From assembly GCF_029968095.1 (NCBI RefSeq), contig NZ_JASCIR010000001.1, positions 62,001-126,000 of the forward strand: a DNA stretch of 64,000 bases, in the 5' to 3' direction. Source of the DNA: Streptomyces solicavernae (lineage in GTDB: Bacteria; Actinomycetota; Actinomycetes; Streptomycetales; Streptomycetaceae). The notes under the pieces were generated by a model that saw nothing but the letters and a program-made list of their open reading frames with translations, made no database searches and was not told the origin of the DNA. Positions within the stretch are counted from its first letter, which is position 1. The number at the start of each line of letters is the position of its first letter. The position numbers and the translations under genes are program-made. Of this stretch, positions 1-9,627 are shown one piece after another.

Positions 1-107
1 GTGAGGACGTCCGCCTGTACGTAGTCCTCGTAGGGCGTGGTGCCTGCGAAGTCGAGATGCGGGGCCTCGGGGATCTCCCCGGCCGTCGTTTCCGCCTCGT
101 GGGACAT
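1..107 (-). CDS. kynA: Tryptophan 2,3-dioxygenase, N-terminal fragment
   Basis: Only the first 35 or so codons lie in the window; the rest runs off the left edge. The reverse strand reads MSHEAETTAGEI followed by PHLDFAGTTPYEDYVQAD. The TPYEDYVQAD segment is typical of the start of actinobacterial tryptophan 2,3-dioxygenase, a haem enzyme that opens the indole ring of tryptophan to N-formylkynurenine in the kynurenine pathway. The ATG at 107 has the purine run GGAGACAGCG just upstream. It follows the DUF3151 gene on the same strand, about 160 bases downstream of it. The catalytic part is not visible, so the call rests on the N-terminus alone. Confidence 0.75.
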   Translation of the reverse strand, partial: MSHEAETTAGEIPEAPHLDFAGTTPYEDYVQADVL

Positions 108-267
108 CGCTGTCTCCTTGGTGCCTGCTCCGGGTAGCGGTCCGCCCCTGCCGATGCCGGCACGGGGGCCCCGGTCCCCACCGGCATCCTCCGCAATCCT
201 CCCCCGTTACGGCAAGACCTGCCTGGTCACAGCGACCGGGCAGGCCTTGACACCGACCCGCCGGATG

Positions 268-681
268 TCAGCCCAGCGTCTTAGCGGCCGTCTCGGACGA
301 CTCCCGCAGGAAGGTCGAGCAGCGCTCGTACTCCTCCTGCTCGCCGATCACCTGCGCGGCGCGCGCGAGGGCGTGCAGGGCTCTCAGGAAGCCGCGGTTC
401 GGATCGTGCTCCCAGGGCACCGGGCCGTGCCCCTTCCAGCCGGCGCGGCGCAGTGCGTCGAGGCCGCGGTGGTATCCCGTACGCGCGTAGGCGTACGACT
501 CGACGGTGCTGCCGCGCTCGAAGGCCTCGTCGGCGAGACGGGCCCAGGCCAGGGACGACGACGGGTACTTGGCGGCCACGTCCGCGGCTGCCGTGCCGCC
601 CGCGAGGAGTTCGCGGGGCTCGGGGTCGTCGGGCAGGTGGGTCGGGGGCGGGCCCCCGAGCAGGTTCTCGTGAATGGACAT
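268..681 (-). CDS. DUF3151 family protein
   Basis: 137 residues, starting MSIHENLLGGPPPTHLP, with a central helical stretch (SLAWARLADEAFERG, YAYARTGYHRGLDALRR) and a conserved HDPNRGFLRALHALARAA segment. This matches the DUF3151 family, actinobacterial proteins of about 130-140 residues with no known function that are often found beside the class II aldolase gene, as here. There is no signal peptide or membrane segment; it is likely cytosolic. It lies downstream of fbaA on the same strand but is separated by a 210-base gap that holds a terminator hairpin, so it probably has its own promoter. Confidence 0.8.
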   Translation of the reverse strand: MSIHENLLGGPPPTHLPDDPEPRELLAGGTAAADVAAKYPSSSLAWARLADEAFERGSTVESYAYARTGYHRGLDALRRAGWKGHGPVPWEHDPNRGFLRALHALARAAQVIGEQEEYERCSTFLRESSETAAKTLG

Positions 682-735
682 GCCTCAAGTCTGCCTTGTC
701 CGCGCGGCGGCGGCCTGAGCCTGTGGATAACTCTG

Positions 736-832
736 GTTCCGGACGCGTTCCGTGCTCGTTCCGGACTGGTCCCGGGTTCGTTCCGGACTGGTTCCGGACT
801 GGTCCCGGACTGGTTCCGGGCTCGTTCCGGTA
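736..832. repeat. Degenerate 12-bp tandem repeats
   Basis: The gap between the DUF3151 start and the fbaA terminator is filled with variants of GTTCCGGACTGG alternating with GTCCCGGACTGG and GTTCCGGGCTC, about eight units. It would lie in the promoter or leader region of the DUF3151 gene. No coding sense is evident in it. Confidence 0.7.
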
Positions 833-839
833 CGGCGAA

Positions 840-871
840 GGGCCCGGTCCCCCCACGGGAGAACCGGGCCC
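840..871 (-). terminator. Terminator hairpin after fbaA
   Basis: GGGCCCGGT (840-848) pairs perfectly with ACCGGGCCC (863-871) around a 14-base loop, 21 bases past the fbaA stop. There is no strong U tract, which is usual for Streptomyces. Confidence 0.75.
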
Positions 872-891
872 TTACCGCGTGTGTCAGCCGG

Positions 892-1923
892 TCACTTCAG
901 CTTCGTGCCCGCCGAGCGCAGCGCGACGCAGGCCTCGCCCACGCGCTTCGCCATACCGGCCTCGGCGAGCTTGCCCCAGGCGCGCGGGTCGTACGTCTTC
1001 TTGTTGCCGACCTCGCCGTCGATCTTCAGGACGCCGTCGTAGTTCTTGAACATGTGGTCCGCGACGGGACGCGTGAAGGCGTACTGGGTGTCGGTGTCGA
1101 GGTTCATCTTCACGACGCCGTTCTCAAGGGCGGTGGCGATCTCCTCGGCGGTGGAGCCGGAGCCGCCGTGGAAGACGAAGTCGAACGGCTGCGATCCGGC
1201 CGGCTTGCCGTACTTGTCGCCGACGCCCTGCTGCAGGTCCTTCAGCAGCTCGGGGCGGAGTACGACGTTGCCCGGCTTGTAGACGCCGTGGACGTTTCCG
1301 AAGGACGCGGCGAGCAGGTACCGGCCCTTCTCGCCCAGGCCAAGGGCCTCGGCGGTGCGCAGTGCGTCGTCGACGGTCGTGTACAGCTCGTCGTTGATCT
1401 CGTGGCTGACGCCGTCCTCCTCGCCGCCGGTCGGGGTGATCTCCACTTCAAGGATGATCTTGGCGGCGCGGGCCTTCTCCAGGAGCTCCTGGCCGATGGC
1501 CAGGTTGTCGGCGAGGGTCTCGGCGGAGCCGTCCCACATGTGCGACTGGAACAGGGGGTTCTCCCCCTTGGCGACGCGCTCCGCGGAGACGTCGAGCAGC
1601 GGGCGGACGTACCCGTCGAGCTTGTCCTTCGGGCAGTGGTCGGTGTGCAGCGCGACGGTGACGTCGTACTTCTTGGCGACGATGTGCGCGTACTCGGCGA
1701 GCGCGACGGCGCCGGTCACCATGTCCTTGTTGTACTGCCCGCCCAGGAACTCCGCACCGCCGGTGGAGATCTGGATGATGCCGTCGCTCTCGGCCTCCGC
1801 GAAACCGCGCAGTGCGGCGTGCAGGGTCTGGGAGGAGGTGACGTTGATGGCCGGGTAGGCGAACTTGCCTGCCTTCGCCCGGTCCAGCATCTCGGCGTAG
1901 ACCTCGGGGGTTGCGATGGGCAT
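892..1923 (-). CDS. fbaA: Class II fructose-bisphosphate aldolase
   Basis: 343 residues, the usual length for the class IIA enzyme. It splits fructose 1,6-bisphosphate into dihydroxyacetone phosphate and glyceraldehyde 3-phosphate in glycolysis and runs in reverse in gluconeogenesis. Zinc and catalytic residues are visible: LHTDHCPK at 92-99 (Asp95, His96), the metal-ligand segment NVHGVYKPG, the phosphate-binding FHGGSGS and the NLDTDTQYAF segment near the C-terminus. The reading starts MPIATPEVYAEMLD with an AGGAG-like site just upstream (GGAGCGGCCAG before the ATG). It is followed by a hairpin terminator and by a DUF3151 gene on the same strand. The active site looks intact. Confidence 0.96.
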   Translation of the reverse strand: MPIATPEVYAEMLDRAKAGKFAYPAINVTSSQTLHAALRGFAEAESDGIIQISTGGAEFLGGQYNKDMVTGAVALAEYAHIVAKKYDVTVALHTDHCPKDKLDGYVRPLLDVSAERVAKGENPLFQSHMWDGSAETLADNLAIGQELLEKARAAKIILEVEITPTGGEEDGVSHEINDELYTTVDDALRTAEALGLGEKGRYLLAASFGNVHGVYKPGNVVLRPELLKDLQQGVGDKYGKPAGSQPFDFVFHGGSGSTAEEIATALENGVVKMNLDTDTQYAFTRPVADHMFKNYDGVLKIDGEVGNKKTYDPRAWGKLAEAGMAKRVGEACVALRSAGTKLK

Positions 1924-1994
1924 CTGGCCGCTCCTTGTGATGTGCGGATGTAAGTGTGGCCCTGACCGGAGGGCCCCTCACAGATGTTCATTGA

Positions 1995-2018
1995 GGGGGC
2001 GACGTCATCGTCGCCCCC
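1995..2018 (-). terminator. Terminator hairpin after pyrE
   Basis: GGGGGCGACG (1995-2004) and CGTCGCCCCC (2009-2018) form a perfect 10-bp stem with a TCAT loop. It sits between pyrE and the fbaA start, so it should end pyrE transcripts before the fbaA promoter. Confidence 0.8.
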
Positions 2019-2080
2019 ATCAAACCAGACTCGCCGGACAGCTCCACCCGACCGCCCGGTACCCCCGTCGGTCACCGGCC

Positions 2081-2653
2081 TCAGTCGAGGCCGAGCTCGT
2101 CCTTCGCGTACGCGAAGAGGTACGGGACGCCTGCGCCCTCGGTGATCTTCTCGGCGGCGCCGGTGGCGCGGTCCACGATCGTCGCGACGCCCACGACCTC
2201 GGCGCCGGCCTCGCGCACGGCCTCCACGGCGGCCAGCGGGGAGCCGCCGGTGGTCGAGGTGTCCTCGACCACGAGGACGCGGCGGCCCTTGATGTCCGGG
2301 CCCTCGACGCGGCGCTGCAGGCCGTGCGCCTTGGCGGACTTGCGGACGACGAACGCGTCCAGGCGCTTTCCGCGCGCGGCGGCGGCGTGCAGCATCGACG
2401 CGGCGACCGGGTCGGCGCCCATGGTCAGGCCGCCGACGGCGTCGAAGTCCAGCTCGGCGGTGAGGTCCAGGAGCACCTGGCCGACCAGGGGGGCGGCCTC
2501 GCCGTCGAGGGTGATGCGGCGCAGGTCCACGTAGTAGTCGGCCTCGATGCCCGAGGAGAGGGTCACCTTGCCGTGGACCACGGCCTTGTCCTTGATCTGC
2601 TGCAGCAGCTCGCCACGTGTGCCTGACGGCATTACTTCGTAGACGTCACTCAT
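2081..2653 (-). CDS. pyrE: Orotate phosphoribosyltransferase
   Basis: 190 residues. Joins orotate to PRPP to make orotidine monophosphate in de novo pyrimidine synthesis. The PRPP-binding motif RVLVVEDTSTTGGS is at 125-138, the SSGIEADYYVDLR orotate-loop region at 33-45, and the KSAKAHGLQRRVEG basic loop near 105-118. The start at 2653 (MSDVYEVMPS) precedes the conserved RGELLQQIKDKAV helix. The gene stands alone here rather than in the main pyr operon. A hairpin terminator lies 62 bases after the stop and a GC-rich interspersed repeat upstream. Confidence 0.95.
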   Translation of the reverse strand: MSDVYEVMPSGTRGELLQQIKDKAVVHGKVTLSSGIEADYYVDLRRITLDGEAAPLVGQVLLDLTAELDFDAVGGLTMGADPVAASMLHAAAARGKRLDAFVVRKSAKAHGLQRRVEGPDIKGRRVLVVEDTSTTGGSPLAAVEAVREAGAEVVGVATIVDRATGAAEKITEGAGVPYLFAYAKDELGLD

Positions 2654-2659
2654 GGTTGC

Positions 2660-2773
2660 CAGCTTATGCGGGGCGCGGGGGTGCCCGTACCGCCACGGGG
2701 CTCCGCCCCGGACCCCGGGGCTGTCGTTCGGCTGCCCGCGCCGTCGTGGCTTGTCGCGCAGTTCCCCGCGCCG
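2660..2773. repeat. GC-rich intergenic repeat of Streptomyces type
   Basis: The stretch contains GGGGCTCCGCCCCGGACCCC (a self-complementary hairpin) and CTTGTCGCGCAGTTCCCCGC. These sequences recur between genes throughout Streptomyces genomes as an interspersed, non-coding repeat. Here it separates the aldose-epimerase stop from the pyrE start and may also act as a terminator. Confidence 0.6.
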
Positions 2774-3571
2774 CTATCGGGGCGCTCGCCACTCCCAGCG
2801 CATCGTCGCCTCCAACGGCTCGATCGGCGTGACCAGCCGCGGATGCGTGTTGAGGCCGTTGGGCGGGCCCGTCTGGGGCTCGACGCAGACCGCCTCCGGC
2901 TGCTCGTCGTAGAGCACGACCCACTCCGACGGGCTCGTGACCTTCAGCTCCAGCTGGTCCGCCCAGGTCAGCGTGACCGCGACCCCGTCCGGCATGCCGA
3001 AGCAGTCGTCCCACGGCCCCGGCTGCGGGTCGATGCGCTTGCCCGTGGGCAGGTGGTCCGCGCCGCGCTCCTCCTGCCAGGCCGCGTCGAAGGCGAGCGT
3101 CACGTCCTCGCCGCCGAGGTTGCGCAGGAACCACGGGTGCCAGCCGAGCTGCGCCGGGAAGGAGTCGCCGTACGTCTCCAGGCCCATCCGGAGGGTCAGG
3201 GCGTTCGGCTCCAGCTCGAAGACCTGCGTGATCCGCCCGGCGTACGGCCACGGCTCGGTCAGGTCGTACGTGAACACCGCCCCCGTGTCGCCGCCGCCGC
3301 GCGCCCGGCGCCAGGGCTTGTCGCGGACGGTGCCGTGGATGGCGTGCGGCGGGTTGTTGACCGGCAGCCGGTGCACGCGGCCGCCGTTGCGGAACTCGCC
3401 GTTCTCGGTGCGGCCGCACCACGGGGCCATGGGGAACGAACCGAAGTGGTCGCCCTGCCTGAGCACTTCGGTGCCGCCGATGCGGAGGCTCCCGATGCGG
3501 CAGCCGTTGCCGCTCTGCACCGTCAGTTCCGCATCGCCCGCGACGAGGGTCGCCGTGTCCTGAGTCTTCAC
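2774..3571 (-). CDS. Aldose 1-epimerase family protein
   Basis: 265 residues of the galactose-mutarotase-like fold. N-terminal MKTQDTATLVAGDAELTV, then the conserved MAPWCGRTENGEFRNGG segment (sugar-binding Arg), NNPPHAIHGTVRDKPW (catalytic His) and LGWHPWFLRN (second His), ending in an acidic LYDEQPEAVCVEPQTGPPNG segment that supplies the catalytic Glu region. The family interconverts alpha and beta anomers of aldoses; the true substrate cannot be told from sequence. No signal peptide, so cytosolic. It runs in the same direction as pyrE, separated by a repeat element, and begins 24 bases past the end of the SRPBCC gene upstream, suggesting co-transcription with it. Confidence 0.85.
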   Translation of the reverse strand: MKTQDTATLVAGDAELTVQSGNGCRIGSLRIGGTEVLRQGDHFGSFPMAPWCGRTENGEFRNGGRVHRLPVNNPPHAIHGTVRDKPWRRARGGGDTGAVFTYDLTEPWPYAGRITQVFELEPNALTLRMGLETYGDSFPAQLGWHPWFLRNLGGEDVTLAFDAAWQEERGADHLPTGKRIDPQPGPWDDCFGMPDGVAVTLTWADQLELKVTSPSEWVVLYDEQPEAVCVEPQTGPPNGLNTHPRLVTPIEPLEATMRWEWRAPR

Positions 3572-3595
3572 GGACCCGACCCTAGTAGGGCTTGG

Positions 3596-4531
3596 CTACC
3601 TGCGGCGTCGCAGCGCCCGGCTCACGACGATCGCCGACGCGACGACAAGGGCCGCGGCGGGCGCGGCCCAGCGCAGGGTGTCGCCCGCGGTGGTGGCCTG
3701 GGGTGCGGGCACGGGCGCGTACCGTCCGCGCGGGGGCGCGTGGTCGACCTCCTCGGCGCTGCGGCCGATCATCGTGCGCCGCGCGTGTGCGGCCTCGGCG
3801 GGCGGCGCGATGAACGACTCGTCGCCGGCGTCCTGGTGGAAGGGGTCGAGCGCGAGGCCCTTGTTCTGGTCGCCGCCGTCGTCGTCGTTCTGGTCGCCTC
3901 CGTGCTCGTTCTGGTCGCCGTCGTCGTCGTTCTGGTCGCCGCTGTGCTCGTTGTGGTCGCCGCCGTGCTCGTTCTGGTCGGCGGTCTCGGCTGCTGCGTT
4001 CTGGTCGGCGGTCTCGGCTGCTGCGTTCCGGCCCGCGGTTTCGGCTGCTTCGTCCTCGTCGGCTGTCTCGGCTGCGCTGGTACGGGTCGGCTCCGCCGCC
4101 GCTCCCGCCAGGTTCTCCGAGAAACGGTTCAGCAGGCGCCGTACGGCCGACTCCACCGCCGACGGCTCAAGCTCCGCGACTCGTCCGGTGCCCTTGCCCG
4201 TGCCGGAGTACACCAGGCGCGTGCCCTCGTCTGCGGTCAACAGGCTTACGGAGACGGACAGTTCGACCGAACCGGAGCCGCGTACCTCGTTCGCTTCGCC
4301 GGTGACCGTGAAGGACGGGGTGGTGGCCGAGGTGTCCTCGGTGATCCGGAGGGTGCCCCGGTAGGTGATCGTGTGGCCGGCGATGCGCACCTTGAGGCGG
4401 CCGGACACGGGTTCCGCCCCTCCGCCCGCGTCACGCTGGAGTCCCTGGATGCCGCGGGCGACGCGAGCGGCGTCACCGAGCGACCGTCGCAGGGGCTCTG
4501 TCTCCACGGGAACGAACACCTCATGCTCCAT
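3596..4531 (-). CDS. SRPBCC (CoxG-like) protein with repeat linker and C-terminal membrane anchor
   Basis: 311 residues from the ATG at 4531 (MEHEVFVPVETEPLRRSL); the reading could extend 16 codons upstream, but MEHEVFVPV is the usual start of this family. Residues 1-135 form a SRPBCC/CoxG-type domain, a ligand-binding helix-grip fold seen in carbon monoxide dehydrogenase accessory proteins. Residues about 160-205 are a low-complexity linker of repeated DQNEHGG / DQNDDDG units. The C-terminus has a single membrane segment (AAALVVASAIVVSRAL) followed by arginines, which would anchor the protein with its domain facing the cytosol. The ligand and partners are unknown. The Asn/Asp/His repeat is unusual for the family and is encoded by a perfect DNA repeat. 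Confidence 0.65.
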   Translation of the reverse strand: MEHEVFVPVETEPLRRSLGDAARVARGIQGLQRDAGGGAEPVSGRLKVRIAGHTITYRGTLRITEDTSATTPSFTVTGEANEVRGSGSVELSVSVSLLTADEGTRLVYSGTGKGTGRVAELEPSAVESAVRRLLNRFSENLAGAAAEPTRTSAAETADEDEAAETAGRNAAAETADQNAAAETADQNEHGGDHNEHSGDQNDDDGDQNEHGGDQNDDDGGDQNKGLALDPFHQDAGDESFIAPPAEAAHARRTMIGRSAEEVDHAPPRGRYAPVPAPQATTAGDTLRWAAPAAALVVASAIVVSRALRRRR

Positions 4532-4571
4532 GTCAGCCGAGCCTACCCACGCGCGTACGGGCCGCACCCCC

Positions 4572-4680
4572 GTATCCACACATTCGGCACGTCAGCCGTA
4601 TCCGCCGTGGCCACGCGTTCGGCACGTCAGCCGTATCCGCCGTGGCCGCCGTGGCCGCCGTGGCCGCCGTATCCACGTGT
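4572..4680. repeat. Tandem repeats upstream of the SRPBCC gene
   Basis: About 40-base units made of CGTTCGGCACGTCAGCCGTA followed by TCCGCCGTGGCC, present twice, then a run of CCGTGGCCG triplet-like repeats. It spans the promoter region between the SRPBCC gene and the end of the spermidine-synthase homologue. Confidence 0.7.
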
Positions 4681-4687
4681 TCGGTAC

Positions 4688-6442
<1,755 letters not shown>

Positions 6443-6613
6443 GATGGGAACGCTACGTCACTGCCTGTGTGCAACCTGTCACCCACACGTGTGGTTGCCG
6501 CGGCGAACGGCGGGCGTGCGGTGGCCGGGCCGGTTTGTGGTGTGCGGGTGGGGCCCGTTGTCCGTGTGGCGGTCGGGCCAGTCGCGGTGTGCCGGTCGGT
6601 CCCGGCGTGCGGG

Positions 6614-7138
6614 TCAGGCCGGTTGTGGTGCCGGGAGGCGTGCCCCCACGCGCGTGCGGGTGGCGACGAGTTGGCCTTCCTGCGGGTAGGCGTGCCACGT
6701 ACGCCAGTGCACCTGGCCCTCCTGGCGCTGCACGAGGAGTGCGGTGAACGCGTGCGGGCTGCCGGGAAAGATACCCGCGAGCCCGTTGGGATGGTCGGAG
6801 ACCAGGGCGAGCAGTTCCTGGGCGCGGCCCGCGAAGGAGCCGCTTGACATGGTCTCGACGCGGGCGGCGAACTCGTACTCCCAGTCGCCGACGCGCTTGG
6901 CGACGCCGAGCGGGAGCGGGGTGCTGCTGCCCGCGATGCAGGCGACGGTCTCCGAGCAGCTGGAGTCGCCCTGTTCGAGGATGACTTGGTGTGACGCCCC
7001 CAGGAGCCTCAACTGCACTTTTACGTCCTGGAGTGCGAGGTCGAGCGCGGCGAGGGCGGGCAGCGGTTCGCGGCCCAGAGCCCAGGCGAGGTCGTCGGCG
7101 CGCGTGTCGGTGTAGGAGGTGTGCAGGGTCGTGAGCAT
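6614..7138 (-). CDS. DUF2617 family protein
   Basis: 174 residues starting MLTTLHTSYTDTRADDLAWALG at the ATG at 7138, with GGAGTCCTCC upstream. A possible 34-codon upstream extension is basic and low-complexity and was not chosen. The body (LALQDVKVQLRLLGASHQVI, FPGSPHAFTALLVQ, WRTWHAYPQEGQLVATRTRV) is that of DUF2617, a conserved actinobacterial family without known function. There is no signal peptide or membrane segment. It lies upstream of the spermidine-synthase homologue in the same direction, about 170 bases apart, an arrangement common in streptomycetes. Confidence 0.8.
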   Translation of the reverse strand: MLTTLHTSYTDTRADDLAWALGREPLPALAALDLALQDVKVQLRLLGASHQVILEQGDSSCSETVACIAGSSTPLPLGVAKRVGDWEYEFAARVETMSSGSFAGRAQELLALVSDHPNGLAGIFPGSPHAFTALLVQRQEGQVHWRTWHAYPQEGQLVATRTRVGARLPAPQPA

Positions 7139-7501
7139 GGGGAGGACTCCGGGGCATGCGTGGAGGTCTGGGCCGTGCGTCGACCCAGCGCGATGCGCCG
7201 GAAAGGCGCACGGGAAGGGGTTCGCCGGCTTACTGCCCACGAGTCGGCCGAGGGCTGCGTGGACGAGGGCTGCGTGATGAGTAAGAGGGAATCATGAACG
7301 GCAGCACCGCCACAGCGTTTTTACCCAACTTCGTAGGGTTTCCATCCCCTCGGGTGGTCTGACTGTTCAACTGTTCTGACGTGCAAGGCCTCTTCGACCA
7401 GTCCTGCGAGTGGAACGTCAACACAGCGGCGCCCGGCGGCAGTTGATGCTGCCCGCCGCCGGGCGCCGCACGCGGGCGAGGGGTTGGTGAGGGGCTACCG
7501 T
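7139..7501. other. Intergenic stretch without a gene
   Basis: 363 bases between the DUF2617 start and the end of the Gly/Cys-rich gene. Its left two thirds is of lower GC and probably carries the DUF2617 promoter; the right end carries a strong hairpin terminator. No convincing coding sequence was found on either strand. Confidence 0.6.
7426..7469 (-). terminator. Strong hairpin after the Gly/Cys-rich gene
   Basis: GCGGCGCCCGGCGGC (7426-7440) is the exact reverse complement of GCCGCCGGGCGCCGC (7455-7469), a 15-bp stem with a 14-base loop. It begins 33 bases past the stop of the small gene on the minus strand. Confidence 0.8.
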
Positions 7502-7741
7502 TCAGCAGCCACCGCCGCCGCCACCGCCTCCGCCGCAGCCACCGCCTCCGCCTCCGCCGCCTCCGCCGCAGGAGGACGAGCCGCCGCACGAGGAGCCGCC
7601 GCCCGAGCCGCCCGAGCCTCCGGCCCACCAGCCGCCACCACCGCCCCGCGAAGAGCCGCGGCCCTTGGCCTCCGCGTTGACGGCCGCGATGCCGCCGATG
7701 ATCACCACTGCGAACAGCGCCACGAAAAGAAAGGCCACCAT
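7502..7741 (-). CDS. Small membrane protein with Gly/Cys-rich C-terminal tail
   Basis: 79 residues starting at the ATG at 7741 (MVAFLFVALFAVVIIGGIAA), preceded by a GGAGACGACC purine-rich site. Residues 2-20 are one membrane segment. After a short basic stretch (NAEAKGRGSSRGG) the last 45 residues are almost only glycine, serine and cysteine, with cysteines in single and SSC contexts and a terminal GGC. Such tails occur at the end of some actinobacterial membrane proteins (for instance the TIGR04222 group), but this one is a bare anchor plus tail. No function is known; metal or redox behaviour of the cysteines would be a guess. A strong terminator follows, supporting a real transcribed gene. 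Confidence 0.6.
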   Translation of the reverse strand: MVAFLFVALFAVVIIGGIAAVNAEAKGRGSSRGGGGGWWAGGSGGSGGGSSCGGSSSCGGGGGGGGGGCGGGGGGGGGC

Positions 7742-7837
7742 GGTCGTCTCCGTCCCTTCGTTCCCCCGAAGCGTTCGCCCGACGCAGTCGGACGCAGCCG
7801 CACGCACCAGCCCGCAGCCGGACGCTCCTTGTGCCTT

Positions 7838-7925
7838 GTGTGTGTCCTTGCGTGTGTCCTTGCGTGTGTCCTTGCGTGTGTCCTTGCGTGTGTCCTTGCG
7901 TGTGTCCTTGTGTGTGTCCTTGTGT
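7838..7925. repeat. 12-bp tandem repeat upstream of the aminotransferase
   Basis: About seven near-perfect copies of TGTGTCCTTGCG (the last two read TGTGTCCTTGTG). It lies between the divergent Gly/Cys-rich gene and the aminotransferase, within their shared promoter region. Confidence 0.85.
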
Positions 7926-7994
7926 GCAGGGACGGATCCCCGGCCGGGCGGGTTCCCAAAGCAGAGTTGAGGAACTCCAGAGGTTCGGCGCAGG

Positions 7995-9200
7995 ATGACG
8001 CCCATGACCCCTGCGCCCGCGCCCCGCCCGCTGCTCAACCGCCGCCTGGCCGAGTTCGGCACCACGATTTTCGCCGAGATGTCCGCGCTCGCCCTGCGCA
8101 CGGGCGCGATCAACCTCGGCCAGGGCTTCCCCGACACGGACGGCCCCGAGGAGGTCAGGGAGGCGGCGGTACGGGCGCTGCGCGACGGGCGCGGCAACCA
8201 GTACCCGCCGGGCCCGGGCGTCCCCGAGCTGCGCACCGCGATCTCCGCGCACCAGGAGCGCACGTACGGGCTCTCGTACGACCCGGACACCGAGGTCCTC
8301 GTCACCGCGGGCGCGACCGAGGCGATCGCGGCGTCGCTGCTCGGCCTGGTCGAGCCGGGCGACGAGGTGATCGCCCTGGAGCCGTACTACGACTCGTACG
8401 CGGCGAGCATCGCGCTCGCGGGCGGAACGCGGGTGCCCGTGACGCTGCGGCCTGGCGCCGAGGGCTCCAGGAGCGGCTTCCACCTGGACCTGGACGAGCT
8501 GCGCCGCGCCGTCACCGACCGCACCCGGCTGCTGCTCCTCAACACCCCGCACAACCCGACCGGGACGGTCCTGACCCGCGAGGAGCTGGCCGGGATCGCC
8601 GAACTGGCCGTGGAGCGTGACCTGTTGGTCGTCACGGACGAGGTGTACGAGCACCTGGTCTTCGACGGCGAGCACCTGCCCCTCGCCTCCTTCCCGGGCA
8701 TGCGCGAGCGGACGGTCACGATCTCGTCGGCGGGCAAGACGTTCTCGTTCACCGGCTGGAAGGTCGGCTGGGTGACGGGCACGCCGGAGCTGGTCACCGC
8801 GGTCCGCTCGGCGAAGCAGTTCCTGACGTACGTCTCCGCCGGGCCGTTCCAGTACGCGGTCGCCGAGGCCCTCGCGCTGCCCGGGTCGTACTTCACGGGC
8901 CTGCGCGAGGACCTGCGGGCCAAGCGGGACCTGCTCGCGAAGGGGCTCGGCGAGGTGGGCCTGACCGTGCACCGGCCGGCCGGTACGTACTTCATCACCA
9001 CCGACATCCGCTCCATCGGCGAGAGCGACGGCTTCGCGTTCTGCCGCGCCCTGCCGGAGCGCGTCGGGGTCGTCGCGATCCCCAACGCCGTGTTCTACGA
9101 CCACCGGGACGAGGGCGCGCCGTTCGTGCGGTTTGCGTTCTGCAAGCAGAAGAGTGTGCTGGAAGAGGCGGTGACCCGCCTCAAGCGGTTGGCGGTCTGA
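7995..9200 (+). CDS. PLP-dependent class I/II aminotransferase
   Basis: 401 residues. The fold-type I motifs are in order: INLGQGFPDTDGP near 39-51, NTPHNPTGTVL near 185-195, DEVYEHLVFDG, and SSAGKTFSFTGWKVGW with the Schiff-base lysine. The family transfers amino groups between amino and keto acids. The closest-looking members are annotated as kynurenine/glutamine transaminase or N-succinyl-diaminopimelate aminotransferase (DapC), and sequence alone does not separate these. Kynurenine activity would fit the nearby tryptophan dioxygenase, but they are far apart and divergent. The ATG at 7995 has a GCGCAGG site; a second ATG nine bases later is also possible. Confidence 0.88.
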   Translation: MTPMTPAPAPRPLLNRRLAEFGTTIFAEMSALALRTGAINLGQGFPDTDGPEEVREAAVRALRDGRGNQYPPGPGVPELRTAISAHQERTYGLSYDPDTEVLVTAGATEAIAASLLGLVEPGDEVIALEPYYDSYAASIALAGGTRVPVTLRPGAEGSRSGFHLDLDELRRAVTDRTRLLLLNTPHNPTGTVLTREELAGIAELAVERDLLVVTDEVYEHLVFDGEHLPLASFPGMRERTVTISSAGKTFSFTGWKVGWVTGTPELVTAVRSAKQFLTYVSAGPFQYAVAEALALPGSYFTGLREDLRAKRDLLAKGLGEVGLTVHRPAGTYFITTDIRSIGESDGFAFCRALPERVGVVAIPNAVFYDHRDEGAPFVRFAFCKQKSVLEEAVTRLKRLAV

Positions 9201-9276
9201 CGGAGCGTGCGGAAGGAGTCCCGCCGGGTGGCGAGGTCGGGGCCTGCTCGCGGCACGACCCGGAAATGACCCAGGC

Positions 9277-9627
9277 TCACTCGGTGTCTTTCGGATGCCG
9301 CGGGGAGGCGTACACGAGAATCACGGTGGAAGTCTCCGCGCTGACCAGATAGCGGACTCGACCACCACTGGTGACCTCGTACTCCCACTGTTCGAGGTCG
9401 GACCCCTTCCACACTTTGGTTGCGTGCCTGCCCCGTAGCTGATGCTGGCGATTCCAGTTGGACCGGGACAGGGGGTCGATTCGGAGGGCGTCCAGGCAGC
9501 GATGCGCGCTCGGCAACGCAACGCGGCACAGTTCCTCCCAGCCGGTCACCGCCTCCGTGGTCCCGAAAACGACGTTCCACCCGTTGAGGGGCGGAACGCT
9601 GACCCGATCCCCTTTCTTCGGACTCAC
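9277..9627 (-). CDS. RelE/ParE-like toxin of a toxin-antitoxin pair
   Basis: 116 residues from a GTG that overlaps the stop of the upstream gene by four bases (GTGA, 9624-9627). The C-terminal half (LRGRHATKVWKGSDLEQWEYEV, then GGRVRYLVSAETSTVILVYA) has the alternating basic and beta-strand pattern of RelE-superfamily mRNA interferases, which cut mRNA or block translation when not bound by antitoxin. Tight translational coupling to a Phd-like gene supports the call. The family is so diverse that catalytic residues cannot be assigned with certainty. Similar pairs have been passed by horizontal transfer, but base composition here is like its neighbours. Confidence 0.65.
   Translation of the reverse strand: MSPKKGDRVSVPPLNGWNVVFGTTEAVTGWEELCRVALPSAHRCLDALRIDPLSRSNWNRQHQLRGRHATKVWKGSDLEQWEYEVTSGGRVRYLVSAETSTVILVYASPRHPKDTE

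Noticed and set aside
37..1953. A very long plus-strand open frame opposite DUF3151 and fbaA
   Set aside because: High GC keeps the opposite frame open. The minus-strand aldolase is unmistakable, and the plus product has no family resemblance.
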